64,000 bases of DNA from Nocardia tengchongensis (lineage in GTDB: Bacteria > Actinomycetota > Actinomycetes > Mycobacteriales > Mycobacteriaceae). The translations under genes and the position numbers were made by a program. This document shows, piece by piece, positions 56,020-64,000 of this stretch (its first letter is position 1; every line of letters starts with the position of its first letter). The notes under the pieces were generated by a model that was given only the letters and a program-made list of their open reading frames with translations, searched no databases and was not told the DNA's origin. The stretch is from positions 7,440,001 through 7,504,000 of the forward strand of contig NZ_CP074371.1 of assembly GCF_018362975.1 (NCBI RefSeq), given 5' to 3'.

Positions 56020-56489
56020 CCGACGAGATCCTTCAGGTGCTGGAGGTAGGGACGCTGGCCCTTGCCGAGCTTCTCCTCGGCAAGGGCCAGGTCGAACCAC
56101 GCGACCCGGTCGATTTCGGGGAATTCGGCAATTTGTCCGGATCGCGGCGGCCATTCCATTTCGAAAGTTCCGGGAACGACCTCGGCGGGGTCGAGGTCGG
56201 CTTCCACGGCCCAGACGGTGAGCTGTTTCTTGCCCCGGCCGCTGCCGTATTCGACCTCACCGAGGGGAATCCAGTCGCCGTCGGGAACCGGCAGTCCGAG
56301 TTCCTCGCCGAATTCGCGGCGGGCGGCATCGCGCGGCTGTTCTTCGGCGGGGTCGTATTCCCCCTTGGGAATGGACCAGGCGGCGGCATCCTTTTTGGCC
56401 CACAGCGGGCCGCCCATGTGCCCGACCAGCACTTCGAGGCCGTTCGTGCGGCGGAACAGCAGGACTCCGGCGCTGTATTTGAAGCTCAT
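56016..56489 (-). CDS. NUDIX hydrolase
   Basis: A 157-residue hydrolase. The NUDIX box runs from GEYDPAEE to RREFGEELG and has all signature Glu and Arg residues. SFKYSAGVLLFRR and WSIPKG precede it. Close relatives are annotated as diadenosine/phosphorylated-nucleotide hydrolases; the substrate is uncertain. ATG at 56489 gives MSFKYSAG; the upstream extension is cysteine-containing and not family-like. Convergent and overlapping with pnkp. Confidence 0.9.
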   Translation of the reverse strand: MSFKYSAGVLLFRRTNGLEVLVGHMGGPLWAKKDAAAWSIPKGEYDPAEEQPRDAARREFGEELGLPVPDGDWIPLGEVEYGSGRGKKQLTVWAVEADLDPAEVVPGTFEMEWPPRSGQIAEFPEIDRVAWFDLALAEEKLGKGQRPYLQHLKDLVG

Positions 56490-56700
56490 GGAAACGAGTG
56501 TGCCGAACACTCCGGCGCGGGCACACATCGGGCACTACCGCGAGCAACATTGCGGCAATTCGGACTTCCGGGACCATTTCCCCATATAGGACACATAATT
56601 CCCGCTCTATCTCTTATGCCCGAAACCTTTTCGGCAACATTTATTTGCATTAAGCTCCTGGGTTCGGATATGCCCACACCCGATAAAGGATTGGATAGGC

Positions 56701-57420
56701 ATGGAGTTCCGCATTGCTGCTGCGGCCGCCACCCTGGTGGCCGGCGCACTCGTCACCCAGGCCGCCACGTTCACCGTGGCAACCATCCCGGCGAATGCCC
56801 AGCCCGCCCCCGCCCCGGGGGTCGAGTACTCGGTCAAGCTGGTCGACAAGACCGTCGTCACCACCCTGAAGGACGGAACCTTCGAACTATCGCAGGCCGA
56901 CGGGTCAGCCCCGGTGGTGAACGTGAAGGACACCGACGGCAAGGTGCTGTTGATCCTGCCGATGAAATTCAGCCTGGGCCCGATCGATATCCCGGTCAAG
57001 CCGGAGGTACAGCAGAACGGCGCCGTCCTGGCCCTCACCCCCGACAAGCCCGCAGGGCTGTCGGTGTCGCAGCCCCTGGTCGTGAAACCGGTTGCCTCGG
57101 AACTGGAGAACCAACGCGCCATGAGCAGCTTCGCCGGCCAGTTCGGCCTGGCCACCATGATCGGCGGATTCGTCGGCACCGCGCTCGGGGCGGCCATCGG
57201 CTGCGTGGTCACCCTGGCTGCCGGATGCCTGCCGGGCTTCACGACCGGCGCGGCCGTGGGCGGCATTCTCGGCACCATGGCGGCGGGCGGACCCGTCCTG
57301 ATCGCCAGTGGCATCGATCTGCTCGCCACCATTCAGGCCGCCGACGGCACCACCAGGTGGGCCGACAAGACCACCACTCCCACGACCCCCGCAGAGCAGC
57401 CCGCGCAGCCTGCCAACTGA
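56701..57420 (+). CDS. Secreted DUF8020-like protein with glycine-rich hydrophobic core
   Basis: A 239-residue protein. The signal peptide ends at PANAQ, and the mature part has a ~100-residue beta-rich domain (VEYSVKLVDKTVVTTLKDG). Two glycine/alanine-rich hydrophobic segments follow (ATMIGGFVGTALGAAIGCVV; AAVGGILGTMAAGGPVLIA) separated by a pair of cysteines, then a Thr/Pro tail. The pattern fits small exported Nocardia proteins of the DUF8020 type, possibly membrane-inserting. Function unknown. Confidence 0.75.
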   Translation: MEFRIAAAAATLVAGALVTQAATFTVATIPANAQPAPAPGVEYSVKLVDKTVVTTLKDGTFELSQADGSAPVVNVKDTDGKVLLILPMKFSLGPIDIPVKPEVQQNGAVLALTPDKPAGLSVSQPLVVKPVASELENQRAMSSFAGQFGLATMIGGFVGTALGAAIGCVVTLAAGCLPGFTTGAAVGGILGTMAAGGPVLIASGIDLLATIQAADGTTRWADKTTTPTTPAEQPAQPAN

Positions 57421-57516
57421 GCGCAGAACGAGCCGAGCGCGCCACCGAGGTCGGCCGCGCGTTCGGCACGGCGACAGCTGGGCGGACGGCGTCCGCTGAC
57501 CCGTCGGGTCCGGTGT

Positions 57517-58110
57517 CTACATCCGCAGGCCGTGGACGAGGGCCAGGACCGCGGGTTCGGTTCGCGCGCGGGCGGATTCGGGGTCGTCGGCGTTCGCGAT
57601 GAACATGGCGGCCTCGCCGAGTGCGGACAGGATCATCAGCGCCAGCGGGCGGATATCGAGGTCGGCGCGGAGCACGCCGGCCTGGATGCCGGCTTCGAGG
57701 CCGGCCACGATCAGGCCCAGGCCGTACTTCTCGTCGACCGCGCGCCACTCCTGCCAGCCGAGCACCGCGGGGGCGTCGATGAGGGTGATGCGGACGCGTT
57801 CGGGGTCGACGCAGGAGAGCAGGAAGTTGTGCAGGCCGGTTTCGAGGACGGCCATGGGGTCGGTGGGCGGGGCCTCGGCCATGGTCGCGGCGATCTGCTG
57901 CAGGATCTCCTGCTGTTCCTGCTCGTAGACCGCCCGGAACAGGTCCTTCTTGTCCTTGAACTGGTGGTAGAGCGCGCCGCGGGAGCTGCCCGCGCGCTCC
58001 ACGATCTCAGGGGTGCTGACCCCGGCGTAGCCGCGTTCGGCGAACAGTGCGCGCGCGGCGGCCATCAGATTGGCGCGCGTCGACTCGGATCGTTCGGCTT
58101 GCCTGATCAT
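57517..58110 (-). CDS. TetR-family transcriptional regulator
   Basis: A 197-residue TetR. GVSTPEIVERAGSSRGALYHQF is the HTH, and the C-terminal part matches the TetR_C ligand domain type with the RITLIDAPAVLGWQEWRAVDE segment. ATG at 58110 (MIRQAERS) has AAAGG upstream and avoids starting inside the operator. Divergent from an alpha/beta hydrolase gene, with a perfect 17-bp palindrome between them. Confidence 0.92.
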   Translation of the reverse strand: MIRQAERSESTRANLMAAARALFAERGYAGVSTPEIVERAGSSRGALYHQFKDKKDLFRAVYEQEQQEILQQIAATMAEAPPTDPMAVLETGLHNFLLSCVDPERVRITLIDAPAVLGWQEWRAVDEKYGLGLIVAGLEAGIQAGVLRADLDIRPLALMILSALGEAAMFIANADDPESARARTEPAVLALVHGLRM

Positions 58111-58158
58111 CGACGCCTTTCCGGTCTGGGTAGGTGGATCGTAACGCCGAATCATTGA

Positions 58159-58175
58159 AAACAGGCAGCCTGTTT
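58159..58175. promoter_or_regulatory. Palindromic TetR operator
   Basis: AAACAGGC-A-GCCTGTTT is a perfect 8+1+8 inverted repeat in the 115-base divergent region between the TetR gene and the hydrolase gene. Size and symmetry fit a TetR dimer site. Confidence 0.88.
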
Positions 58176-58225
58176 GTTAGTTTGAAATGGTCTTCACCAT
58201 CTCCGCTCCAGAGGGAGTAATCCAG

Positions 58226-59122
58226 ATGACGAACACCATCACCCCCGAATCCCCCGCCGCGTGGCGCGATCCCGCACTGGGCGCCCGCCGCGAGCTCACC
58301 CTGCCGCAAGGCTCGCTGACCGTCTTCGACAGCGGCAACGGCGATCCCATCGTTTTCGTGCACGGACTACTGGTCAACGCCAACCTGTGGCGCAAGATCA
58401 TCCCGGCCTTCTCCGGCGAATACCGCTGTGTGGCAATCGATCTCCCGTTCGGATCGCACACCACCGCGATGCCGGACGCCGACCTGACCCCGACCGGCCT
58501 GGCCGATCTGGTCATCGCGGCCATCGAAGACCTCGACCTGGGCCCGGTCACCTTGGTGGGCAACGACTCCGGCGGCGCGGTCAGCCAGCTGGTCGTGGCC
58601 ACCCGCCCGGATCTCGTCGCCCGCCTGGTGCTGACCTCGTGCGACGCCTACGAGAACTTCCCGCCCTCGTTCTTCGACTACCTCGGCCTGGCCGCCCGCA
58701 CCCCGGGCGCGCTGGTCCCGCTGGCCGCGAGCATGCGCCTGCGACCCGCCCGCCGCCTGCCCATCGCCTACGGCTGGCTGGCCCGCCGCCCGATCGACCG
58801 CGCGGCCAGCGACTCCTACGCGCTGCCGGTCGGGGTGAAGGCCATCCGCAGCGATACCCGCCGCGCCATCCTCGGCCTGGACCGCAAGCACACCCTCGCC
58901 GCGGCAAGGACTTTCGCGGATTTCAAGAAGCCGGTGCTACTGGCCTGGTCGGCGGGCGACCGCTTCTTCCCGGACAAGTACGCCGAGCGGATGGCGGCCG
59001 ATTTCCCGGACGCGCGCATCGAATGGATCCACGACTCGGGCACCTTCTCGCCCGAGGATCAGCCCGAGCAGCTGGTCGGCGCGATCCGGATGTTTCTGAC
59101 CGAGACGAACGCCGGGCACTGA
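58226..59122 (+). CDS. Alpha/beta hydrolase with Asp nucleophile
   Basis: A 298-residue alpha/beta-fold enzyme. VHGLLVNANLW holds the oxyanion HG. LVGNDSGGAVSQL places Asp at the nucleophile position, as in epoxide hydrolases and haloalkane dehalogenases rather than esterases. WSAGDRFFP supplies the acidic residue. The usual catalytic His near the C-terminus (GHF in relatives) is Thr here (SGTFSPEDQPEQL). The substrate is unknown. It starts at ATG 58226 after GAGGGAG and is probably repressed by the divergent TetR. Confidence 0.88.
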   Translation: MTNTITPESPAAWRDPALGARRELTLPQGSLTVFDSGNGDPIVFVHGLLVNANLWRKIIPAFSGEYRCVAIDLPFGSHTTAMPDADLTPTGLADLVIAAIEDLDLGPVTLVGNDSGGAVSQLVVATRPDLVARLVLTSCDAYENFPPSFFDYLGLAARTPGALVPLAASMRLRPARRLPIAYGWLARRPIDRAASDSYALPVGVKAIRSDTRRAILGLDRKHTLAAARTFADFKKPVLLAWSAGDRFFPDKYAERMAADFPDARIEWIHDSGTFSPEDQPEQLVGAIRMFLTETNAGH

Positions 59123-59129
59123 CCGCCGG

Positions 59130-59963
59130 TCAGAAGTCGCCGCCGTCGAAGCCGCCGAAATCGCCGAAGTCGGTGCCGCCGCCGTAGTCCTGGGCGCCGG
59201 GGTCGAAACCGCCTTGGTCGTAGCCGCCCTGGTCGTAACCCGGGTCGGCGCCGCCCTGGTCGTAGCCGCCGTCGGTATATCCGCCGTCGGCGGCGTTCAG
59301 ACCGTCCTGATAGCCGTCGCCGTAACCGCTTTCGAAGGCGGCGGAGTCGTAACCGACTCCGGACATGCCGCTGAACAGCGCGTTGAACAGGACCGCGGAG
59401 CCGACACCCCAGGCGCCGGCGACCAGGGCGGTCTTCCACCACGGCTCGGAGTACCAGCCCGCCGGTACCGGACGCCCGGCGACCCGGCCACCCGGGTAAT
59501 AGTTCGGCGTCGACGCCGACGGCGTGGGCGAGGCCTCGACCCGGCGGCCGTCGAAGTCGATGGCCCGCTCCTCGGTCACCCGACCGGCGCTGCGCTGACC
59601 GTCGAGTTCGGGAACGGCGGGTCCGGGGTCCATGCCCATGGCGGAGCGGGCGGCCCGCACGTAGTAAAGCCCTTCCAGCGCCGTCTCTTTCGCCAGTCGC
59701 GCCTGCGCGGCGGTGGCGGCCTGCTCGATCTGCGACCCCGCGGCGTTGAACCGCTCCCCCGCGTCGGCGAGGGCCTGCTTGGACGCGTCGTCGCTGCCGG
59801 TGAGGTTGTAGACCTGGCCGCCTAGGCGTTCGATCACCCGGCGCGCATCGGCCTTGGCGTCCGCGAGCTCGGTGCCGGCGCGCGAGCGTTGCCCGCGGTT
59901 GACCACGACCACAGCCAGCAGCACGACCACGATGATGAGGAGGAGAACAACGACCGTAGACAC
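59130..59963 (-). CDS. DUF1542-type membrane-anchored protein with Gly/Tyr/Asp-rich tail
   Basis: A 277-residue protein with one N-terminal membrane helix (VVVLLLIIVVVLLAVVVV), a coiled-coil region (GTELADAKADARRVIERLGG to AQARLAKETALEG) and the PNYYPGGRVAGRPVPAGWYS motif of actinobacterial DUF1542 proteins. A second hydrophobic stretch (WWKTALVAGAWGVGSAVLF) follows. The last ~75 residues are a low-complexity G/Y/D/Q tail with GYDQGG repeats. Function unknown. Convergent with the hydrolase gene, 7 bases away. Confidence 0.85.
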   Translation of the reverse strand: MSTVVVLLLIIVVVLLAVVVVNRGQRSRAGTELADAKADARRVIERLGGQVYNLTGSDDASKQALADAGERFNAAGSQIEQAATAAQARLAKETALEGLYYVRAARSAMGMDPGPAVPELDGQRSAGRVTEERAIDFDGRRVEASPTPSASTPNYYPGGRVAGRPVPAGWYSEPWWKTALVAGAWGVGSAVLFNALFSGMSGVGYDSAAFESGYGDGYQDGLNAADGGYTDGGYDQGGADPGYDQGGYDQGGFDPGAQDYGGGTDFGDFGGFDGGDF

Positions 59964-60031
59964 GCGACCAGCCTACGCGGCGGAATTCGCCGAATAGTTG
60001 CTAGTCGCTGTGAGGTCCTGAATCCTCCGGC

Positions 60032-61045
60032 TCACCCGGCCACTGCCGCGAATCGTGTCGCGCGACCGGCTGGATCAACCTCCTCTTCGTCCGGCTCCGA
60101 CACCGCGAACTGTCGTTTGCCGGCGGTTTTCGCCGAATACATGGCTCGGTCCGCACTGCGCAGCAGGTCCGAGAAATCACAGTCCCGCCCGGGCGGGCAG
60201 AACGCGGTGCCGACGCTCGCCGACGCGGGCACCGACCCGGCGGCCGTGGGCACCGGCTCGCACAGCGCGGCCAGCACCCGCATGGCCAGCTCACTGAGCG
60301 AATTGCGGCGCGCGGGCAGCGCCACCACGAATTCGTCGCCGCCGTAGCGCGAGATCACCGTCTCGGGCGGGCAGGCCGACCGCAGCCGCTGCGCGATGCT
60401 GACCAGCACCTCGTCGCCGACGGTGTGGCCGTAGTTGTCGTTGATGGCCTTGAAGTCGTCGAGGTCGATGAGCAGCAGCCCTACCCCGCGCGCCGAATCG
60501 GTGGCCATCACCCGCACCCGCTCCTGTAACAGGGAGCGATTGGCCAGATCGGTGAGGGCGTCGTGGGTGGCCTCGTGCCGTAGCCGGGTCTGTAAGGCCG
60601 CGATCTCCTGCACTCGAACCGACACCGCCTCGGAGAGGCTGCGTTCCTGCTGCACGAGGGCGCGCTGTTGCAGCGCCTCGGCGTAGGCGTCGATGGCCTG
60701 GCTGGCGATGAACGACCAGCGGGTGGCGATCAGCGAGCCGCGCACGCCGGGTGCGAGCCCGAGCAGCGCGCGGCTGGCGGGGGCGAGCATGCGGGTGCGT
60801 TCGAACGGCGCGTCGGCCAGGCTGCGGCCGATGCGGCGGGCCGAGCGCACCGGAAACGGTTCGGAGCCCGCCAATTCCAGCAGTTCGTTGATGACCCGGC
60901 CGAAGATGGCCTCGAGGTCAGCGGAGGGAACACTGGGCGCGTGACCCAGCGCGGCGCTGCTCGCGCCCGGGTGCACCGACCGCACCCATTCCCGGATGGT
61001 CGCCGCCACGATGGCGGAGGTTCGGGTATCGAGACGGATGGACAT
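60032..61045 (-). CDS. Diguanylate cyclase (GGDEF)
   Basis: A 337-residue protein. The N-terminal ~160 residues are helical and have no recognised sensor domain; a short coiled-coil signalling helix leads to the GGDEF domain at DALTDLANRSLLQERVRVM. The active-site RYGGDEFVVAL is intact, and LIDLDDFKAINDNYGH carries the metal- and base-binding residues. No RxxD inhibitory site lies five residues before GGDEF, so product inhibition may be absent. It would make cyclic di-GMP. No membrane segment. Confidence 0.93.
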   Translation of the reverse strand: MSIRLDTRTSAIVAATIREWVRSVHPGASSAALGHAPSVPSADLEAIFGRVINELLELAGSEPFPVRSARRIGRSLADAPFERTRMLAPASRALLGLAPGVRGSLIATRWSFIASQAIDAYAEALQQRALVQQERSLSEAVSVRVQEIAALQTRLRHEATHDALTDLANRSLLQERVRVMATDSARGVGLLLIDLDDFKAINDNYGHTVGDEVLVSIAQRLRSACPPETVISRYGGDEFVVALPARRNSLSELAMRVLAALCEPVPTAAGSVPASASVGTAFCPPGRDCDFSDLLRSADRAMYSAKTAGKRQFAVSEPDEEEVDPAGRATRFAAVAG

Positions 61046-61438
61046 GCGCGCTCACCCTGCGTACGTGATGCCAGGGCCGGCATCCTCGCCGGTCACGCCC
61101 TTCGGATCGAACTCACTACTACGCGGTCGGCCACACCAGTGGTGCATGCTCACCGCCCCCTTTCCAGATACCCCCGTCCGGACAAAAAGGATCCTAGCAA
61201 GCCACCCGACATCGAAAACCCCTGATTCAGAACAGGTTCCCACTGTCTCGCGAATGGCGATCGGATGTCACATCGCTGGCGAAGCCCTGGCGTTACACCC
61301 AATTTCGGCATGTTCTCGCGACGCGCCGAATGCTTGCCCGCACCGGCCGCGACGTGCGACGACGCGACCTGATTGGCATTCGGGGAGTGAGGTTCGGTAC
61401 AGTGCTCTACGCACACGGCATCCTTGGATGTGGTGGCT
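61046..61438. other. Intergenic region before the tRNA genes
   Basis: About 390 bases with no supported protein gene. It includes the leader of the GGDEF gene and the tRNA promoter; TTGGCA (61373) and TACAGT (61398) could be its -35 and -10 but are 19 bases apart. Confidence 0.5.
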
Positions 61439-61509
61439 GCGGGTGTAGTTCAATGGTAGAACTTCAGCCTTCCAAGCTGATAGCGCGGGTTCGATTCCCG
61501 TCACCCGCT
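61439..61509 (+). tRNA. tRNA-Gly (TCC)
   Basis: The acceptor arms GCGGGTG and CACCCGC pair fully, the D loop has the usual GG, the anticodon stem TCAGC/GCTGA encloses CTTCCAA with anticodon TCC at 61471-61473, and the T arm GGTTCGATTCC is canonical. 71 nt; the 3' CCA is not encoded. Confidence 0.97.
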
Positions 61510-61548
61510 CTTTCCCGTTCATCGGGGAGCGTCGGATCCGACGTGCAA

Positions 61549-61625
<77 letters not shown>

Positions 61626-61839
61626 TCTTTCGCATCGCACCACCCGATCCAGCTGGTAGCAGCGGACAATTCGCCCGCGGCCGTATTTTCGGCCGTTCCC
61701 GACCCCATCCAGGTCGCTTTCGCCCGCATCTCCGGTAGCTGATCCGCGTCCGATCCACCTGGAAGTGGGATTTCGGTAACCGGATGTTGTGCCTCCGTTT
61801 GCACTGTGTTATCGATTTACGGTGCTGGTCGACGACAAG

Positions 61840-63161
61840 ATGAACGCTTCCAGCTCGGTGCTGTCCGGGCGCGAGACGCGTTCTCGCCTGATCCCGGCCG
61901 CCGGGCTGGGGATCGCCGTTGTTTTGCTGGCGATCGCGCAGGCCTGGGCGTCCGCGCACGGCGTGATGGGGCCGCTACGCAGCCTGGTCGACGACTACTT
62001 CGCGAACCCCCAGTCGGCGGCGGTGTCGTGGGCGGGGTTGGGGCTCGCCTGCGTCGGGGTGCCGGCGCGGACCCGGGTGATCGCATTGGTTGCCGCCGGG
62101 GTGCTGGATCTGCTGACGCTCGGGCTGCAAGTGGCTTGCGGGTGGCATGTATCGATCGGCACCGGGCCGACGCTGGCGCTCACCGCGCTGACCGTGGCCG
62201 TGCTGCGCTGGAGGGTGAGCGACGCCGGACCGCGCTGCAAGCCATCGCCTTCGGCGTGCTGCTGGTGATGGCGTCCAAGCTCGCGGACACCTGGCTGATG
62301 GTGAGCATCGTCGCCGGGCCGCGGGTGCTCGATCAATACGTCCAGCTCGCGGATCGGGCGCTGGGGGAACCGGCGTGGCTGGTCGGGCGGCTGCTCGACA
62401 CCCTCGGTCCGATCCCCTCGCATGTCCTGCATGTCGTGTACATCCAATTGCCGGTCGCGGCGGTGGTGGTCGCGGTGTGGCAGTTGCGTCACGTGTCGAC
62501 CAGTGCGTGGCCGCGGCACCACCTGGTGCGAACCTTCCTGGTACTGGGCGTGATCGGACCGCTCGGGTATGTGCTGTTCCCGGTGGTCGGGCCGGTCTTC
62601 GCCTACGGTTCGCTCGGGCACGGGCTGGAGATCGGGGACTGGCCGCAGGTGTGGCCCGCCTTCACCACCGATCCGCAGCCGATGCTGTTCGACTCCGAGA
62701 CCGCGCGGAACTGCATGCCGTCCATGCACACCGCGTGGGCGACGGCGCTGTTCATCCACTCCCGCCGCGGGCCGCGGTGGCTGCGCTGGGCGGGCACGTT
62801 CTGGCTGGTGTGCACGCTGCTCGCGACGCTGGGGTTCGGCTATCACTACGGCGCCGATCTGGTGGCGGGCGCGGTGCTGTGCCTGACCGTGGAGTCGGCG
62901 CTGCGCGAACCCGAGCGCGGCTGGGAGCATCCGCGTGTCCGCATGGTGTCGCTCGGTGCGGCGGTGCTCGCCGGATTGTTGCTGTCCTATCGGTTCCTGG
63001 CTAGCACGATGGCGGCGTACCCGGTACTCGCGGGGGCGGTCGTGCTGGGCTCGCTGGCGGCCGTATCGTTCCTCTTCTACGCGACCTGGTTCGCGCGTCC
63101 GGGTAGCCGGTTGGCGCACTGGGGAGGCAGAACACCCATCGACGGATTTGCCGTCGATTAA
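61840..63161 (+). CDS. PAP2-superfamily membrane enzyme, frameshifted as sequenced
   Basis: The first frame (ATG at 61840) encodes ~125 residues with membrane helices to TVAVLRW; the second starts near GERRRTALQAIAFG and runs to 63161. One G is probably missing from AGGGT at 62212-62215. The second part contains the PAP2 catalytic motifs CMPSMHTAWA and YHYGADLVAG in an arrangement like AUR1/inositol-phosphorylceramide-synthase-type enzymes. Restored length is ~440 residues, with about ten helices. It probably transfers a phospholipid head group or dephosphorylates a polyprenyl/lipid phosphate. It precedes a GT87 mannosyltransferase-like gene by 62 bases, suggesting lipoglycan or phosphoinositide metabolism. 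Confidence 0.83.
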
Positions 63162-63223
63162 CCACTCCCCCAACGCAATCCGGACATCTTTGCCCGAACA
63201 CCGAAAGGGTTACCCTCTCCCTG

Positions 63224-64000
63224 ATGATCACTACGCGGGCGGGGCAACAGAGCTTGCTGCGCAATCTCAAGTCTGACGGCCGCGCGGGCCTGCCTCGCAT
63301 TCCGATCGTGGTCGGAATCCTGCTCACGCTGGCGATCACGGCCATCTTCTCGGCCATGCACGGTTTCCTCGATCTGCAGGTCTATCGCATCGACACCCGG
63401 GGCTGGCTGGACCACGGCACCCTCTACGGCGCGACCCTCCCCGTGGCCGGCCACACCGATCTGCCGTTCACCTACCCGCCCTCGGCCGCGGTCCTGATGA
63501 TCCCGCTCGCCATCGTCCCGCTCTGGCTGGCCGAGCTGCTGGTGACCGCGAGCTCCCTGGCCTGCCTCGGCGTCACCGTCTGGCTGGTGTTGTCGCGCAT
63601 CCGCCCCGACCTGGATGCCCGCGCCAAACTCACGCTCACCGTGACCGCGGTCGTGCTCCTGGTGGCCGTCGAACCGGTTCGCACCACCCTGTGGTTCGGC
63701 CAGATCAACCTGGTTCTGATGGCCGCCGTCGCCCTCGACTGCCTGACCGAGAAGCCGCGCTGGCCGCGCGGCGTGCTGATCGGCATCGCCGCGGTCACCA
63801 AGCTGACCCCCGCCGCGTTCATCCTCTACTTCCTGATCCGCCGCGACTGGAAGGCCGCCGCCACCGCGGCCGGCACCGCCGTCGGCATCGTCGCCGCCGG
63901 ATTCGTCCTGCTCCCCACCGAATCCCGCGACTACTGGCTGCACGCGGTCATCGATACCAACCGCATCGGCTCCCCCGACTACGTCGGCAACCAGTCCCTC
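63224..64000 (+). CDS. GT87 (DUF2029) mannosyltransferase-like membrane protein, 3' end outside window
   Basis: The open frame from ATG 63224 runs off the window after 259 codons. It encodes a polytopic GT-C glycosyltransferase: LDLQVYRID with the conserved Asp of the first external loop, LPFTYPPSAAVL, which is the family TYPP signature, and LWFGQINLVLMAAVALDC, the GQIN motif. Mycobacterial relatives such as PimE add mannose to phosphatidylinositol mannosides using polyprenyl phosphomannose. The exact acceptor is not predictable. It is probably in an operon with the PAP2 gene. Confidence 0.88.
   Translation, partial: MITTRAGQQSLLRNLKSDGRAGLPRIPIVVGILLTLAITAIFSAMHGFLDLQVYRIDTRGWLDHGTLYGATLPVAGHTDLPFTYPPSAAVLMIPLAIVPLWLAELLVTASSLACLGVTVWLVLSRIRPDLDARAKLTLTVTAVVLLVAVEPVRTTLWFGQINLVLMAAVALDCLTEKPRWPRGVLIGIAAVTKLTPAAFILYFLIRRDWKAAATAAGTAVGIVAAGFVLLPTESRDYWLHAVIDTNRIGSPDYVGNQSL

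Noticed and set aside
61184..61438. Attachment site or integrated element at the tRNA genes
   Set aside because: No integrase, no direct repeat of a tRNA 3' end and no change of gene character near the tRNAs.

Overview
The window is high-GC DNA of a mycolic-acid actinobacterium, most probably Nocardia or a close relative. The evidence is the gene content and order: rplU-rpmA-obg-proB, rne with ndk, valS-folC-DUF4233, tig-clpP1-clpP2-clpX, a glpD/TetR/flavoprotein/lipid kinase block arranged as in Mycobacterium tuberculosis Rv2249c-Rv2252, an fdhF-fdhD pair as in Rv2900c-Rv2899c, GTG starts and SD-led ATGA overlaps. No phage, IS element, integrase or CRISPR array is visible. Assignment to genus is inference; no rRNA is present.

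Layout. 1-5 kb: 3' part of recQ, a MarR/NmrA-oxidoreductase divergent pair, a methyltransferase and a DUF4254 protein. 5-19 kb: a mostly leftward housekeeping block (proB, obg, rpmA, rplU, rne, ndk, folC, valS) containing a 30-residue amphipathic peptide gene between two near-identical terminator hairpins. 19-24 kb: a rightward accessory operon (MFS exporter, NTF2-like protein, MarR, SGNH-like protein, membrane protein, SDR). 24-29 kb: lipid kinase and FAD-linked oxidase, facing TetR and glpD. 30-40 kb: a signalling/redox island with two FHA proteins, a Ser/Thr kinase, an FHA-polyferredoxin membrane protein, an FAD/NAD oxidoreductase, a membrane protein and a cysteine-repeat surface protein. 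40-44 kb: fdhF-fdhD, then a steroid isomerase gene behind a perfect KstR-type site. 45-51 kb: clpX, clpP2, clpP1, tig, an FKBP lipoprotein and a Nocardia-type lipoprotein. 51-56 kb: the Hen1-Pnkp RNA-repair cassette. 56-64 kb: NUDIX, secreted protein, TetR/hydrolase pair with a palindromic operator, DUF1542, GGDEF, tRNA-Gly, tRNA-Pro, a PAP2 enzyme and a GT87 glycosyltransferase cut by the window end.

The least understood part is the 30-40 kb island. Four of its genes are joined by start/stop overlaps in two leftward runs. Together they encode phosphorylation (kinase), phosphothreonine reading (two FHA domains), electron transfer (FAD/NAD enzyme, 4Fe-4S and ferredoxin-like centres in a membrane protein) and an extracellular protein carrying nine C-x11-C repeats. 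A phospho-controlled trans-envelope electron transfer or redox-sensing system is my inference.

A technical warning matters for the whole window: at least nine genes carry small indels, mostly one base in homopolymer or CG runs (near 26642, 29564, 30341, 34233, 36973 and 37040 in one gene, 37607, 44800, 46148, 62213). One is in clpX, which is expected to be essential, and others fall inside otherwise well-conserved reading frames. Uncorrected sequencing error is the simplest explanation, so the affected genes are annotated as probably intact in the organism unless noted.
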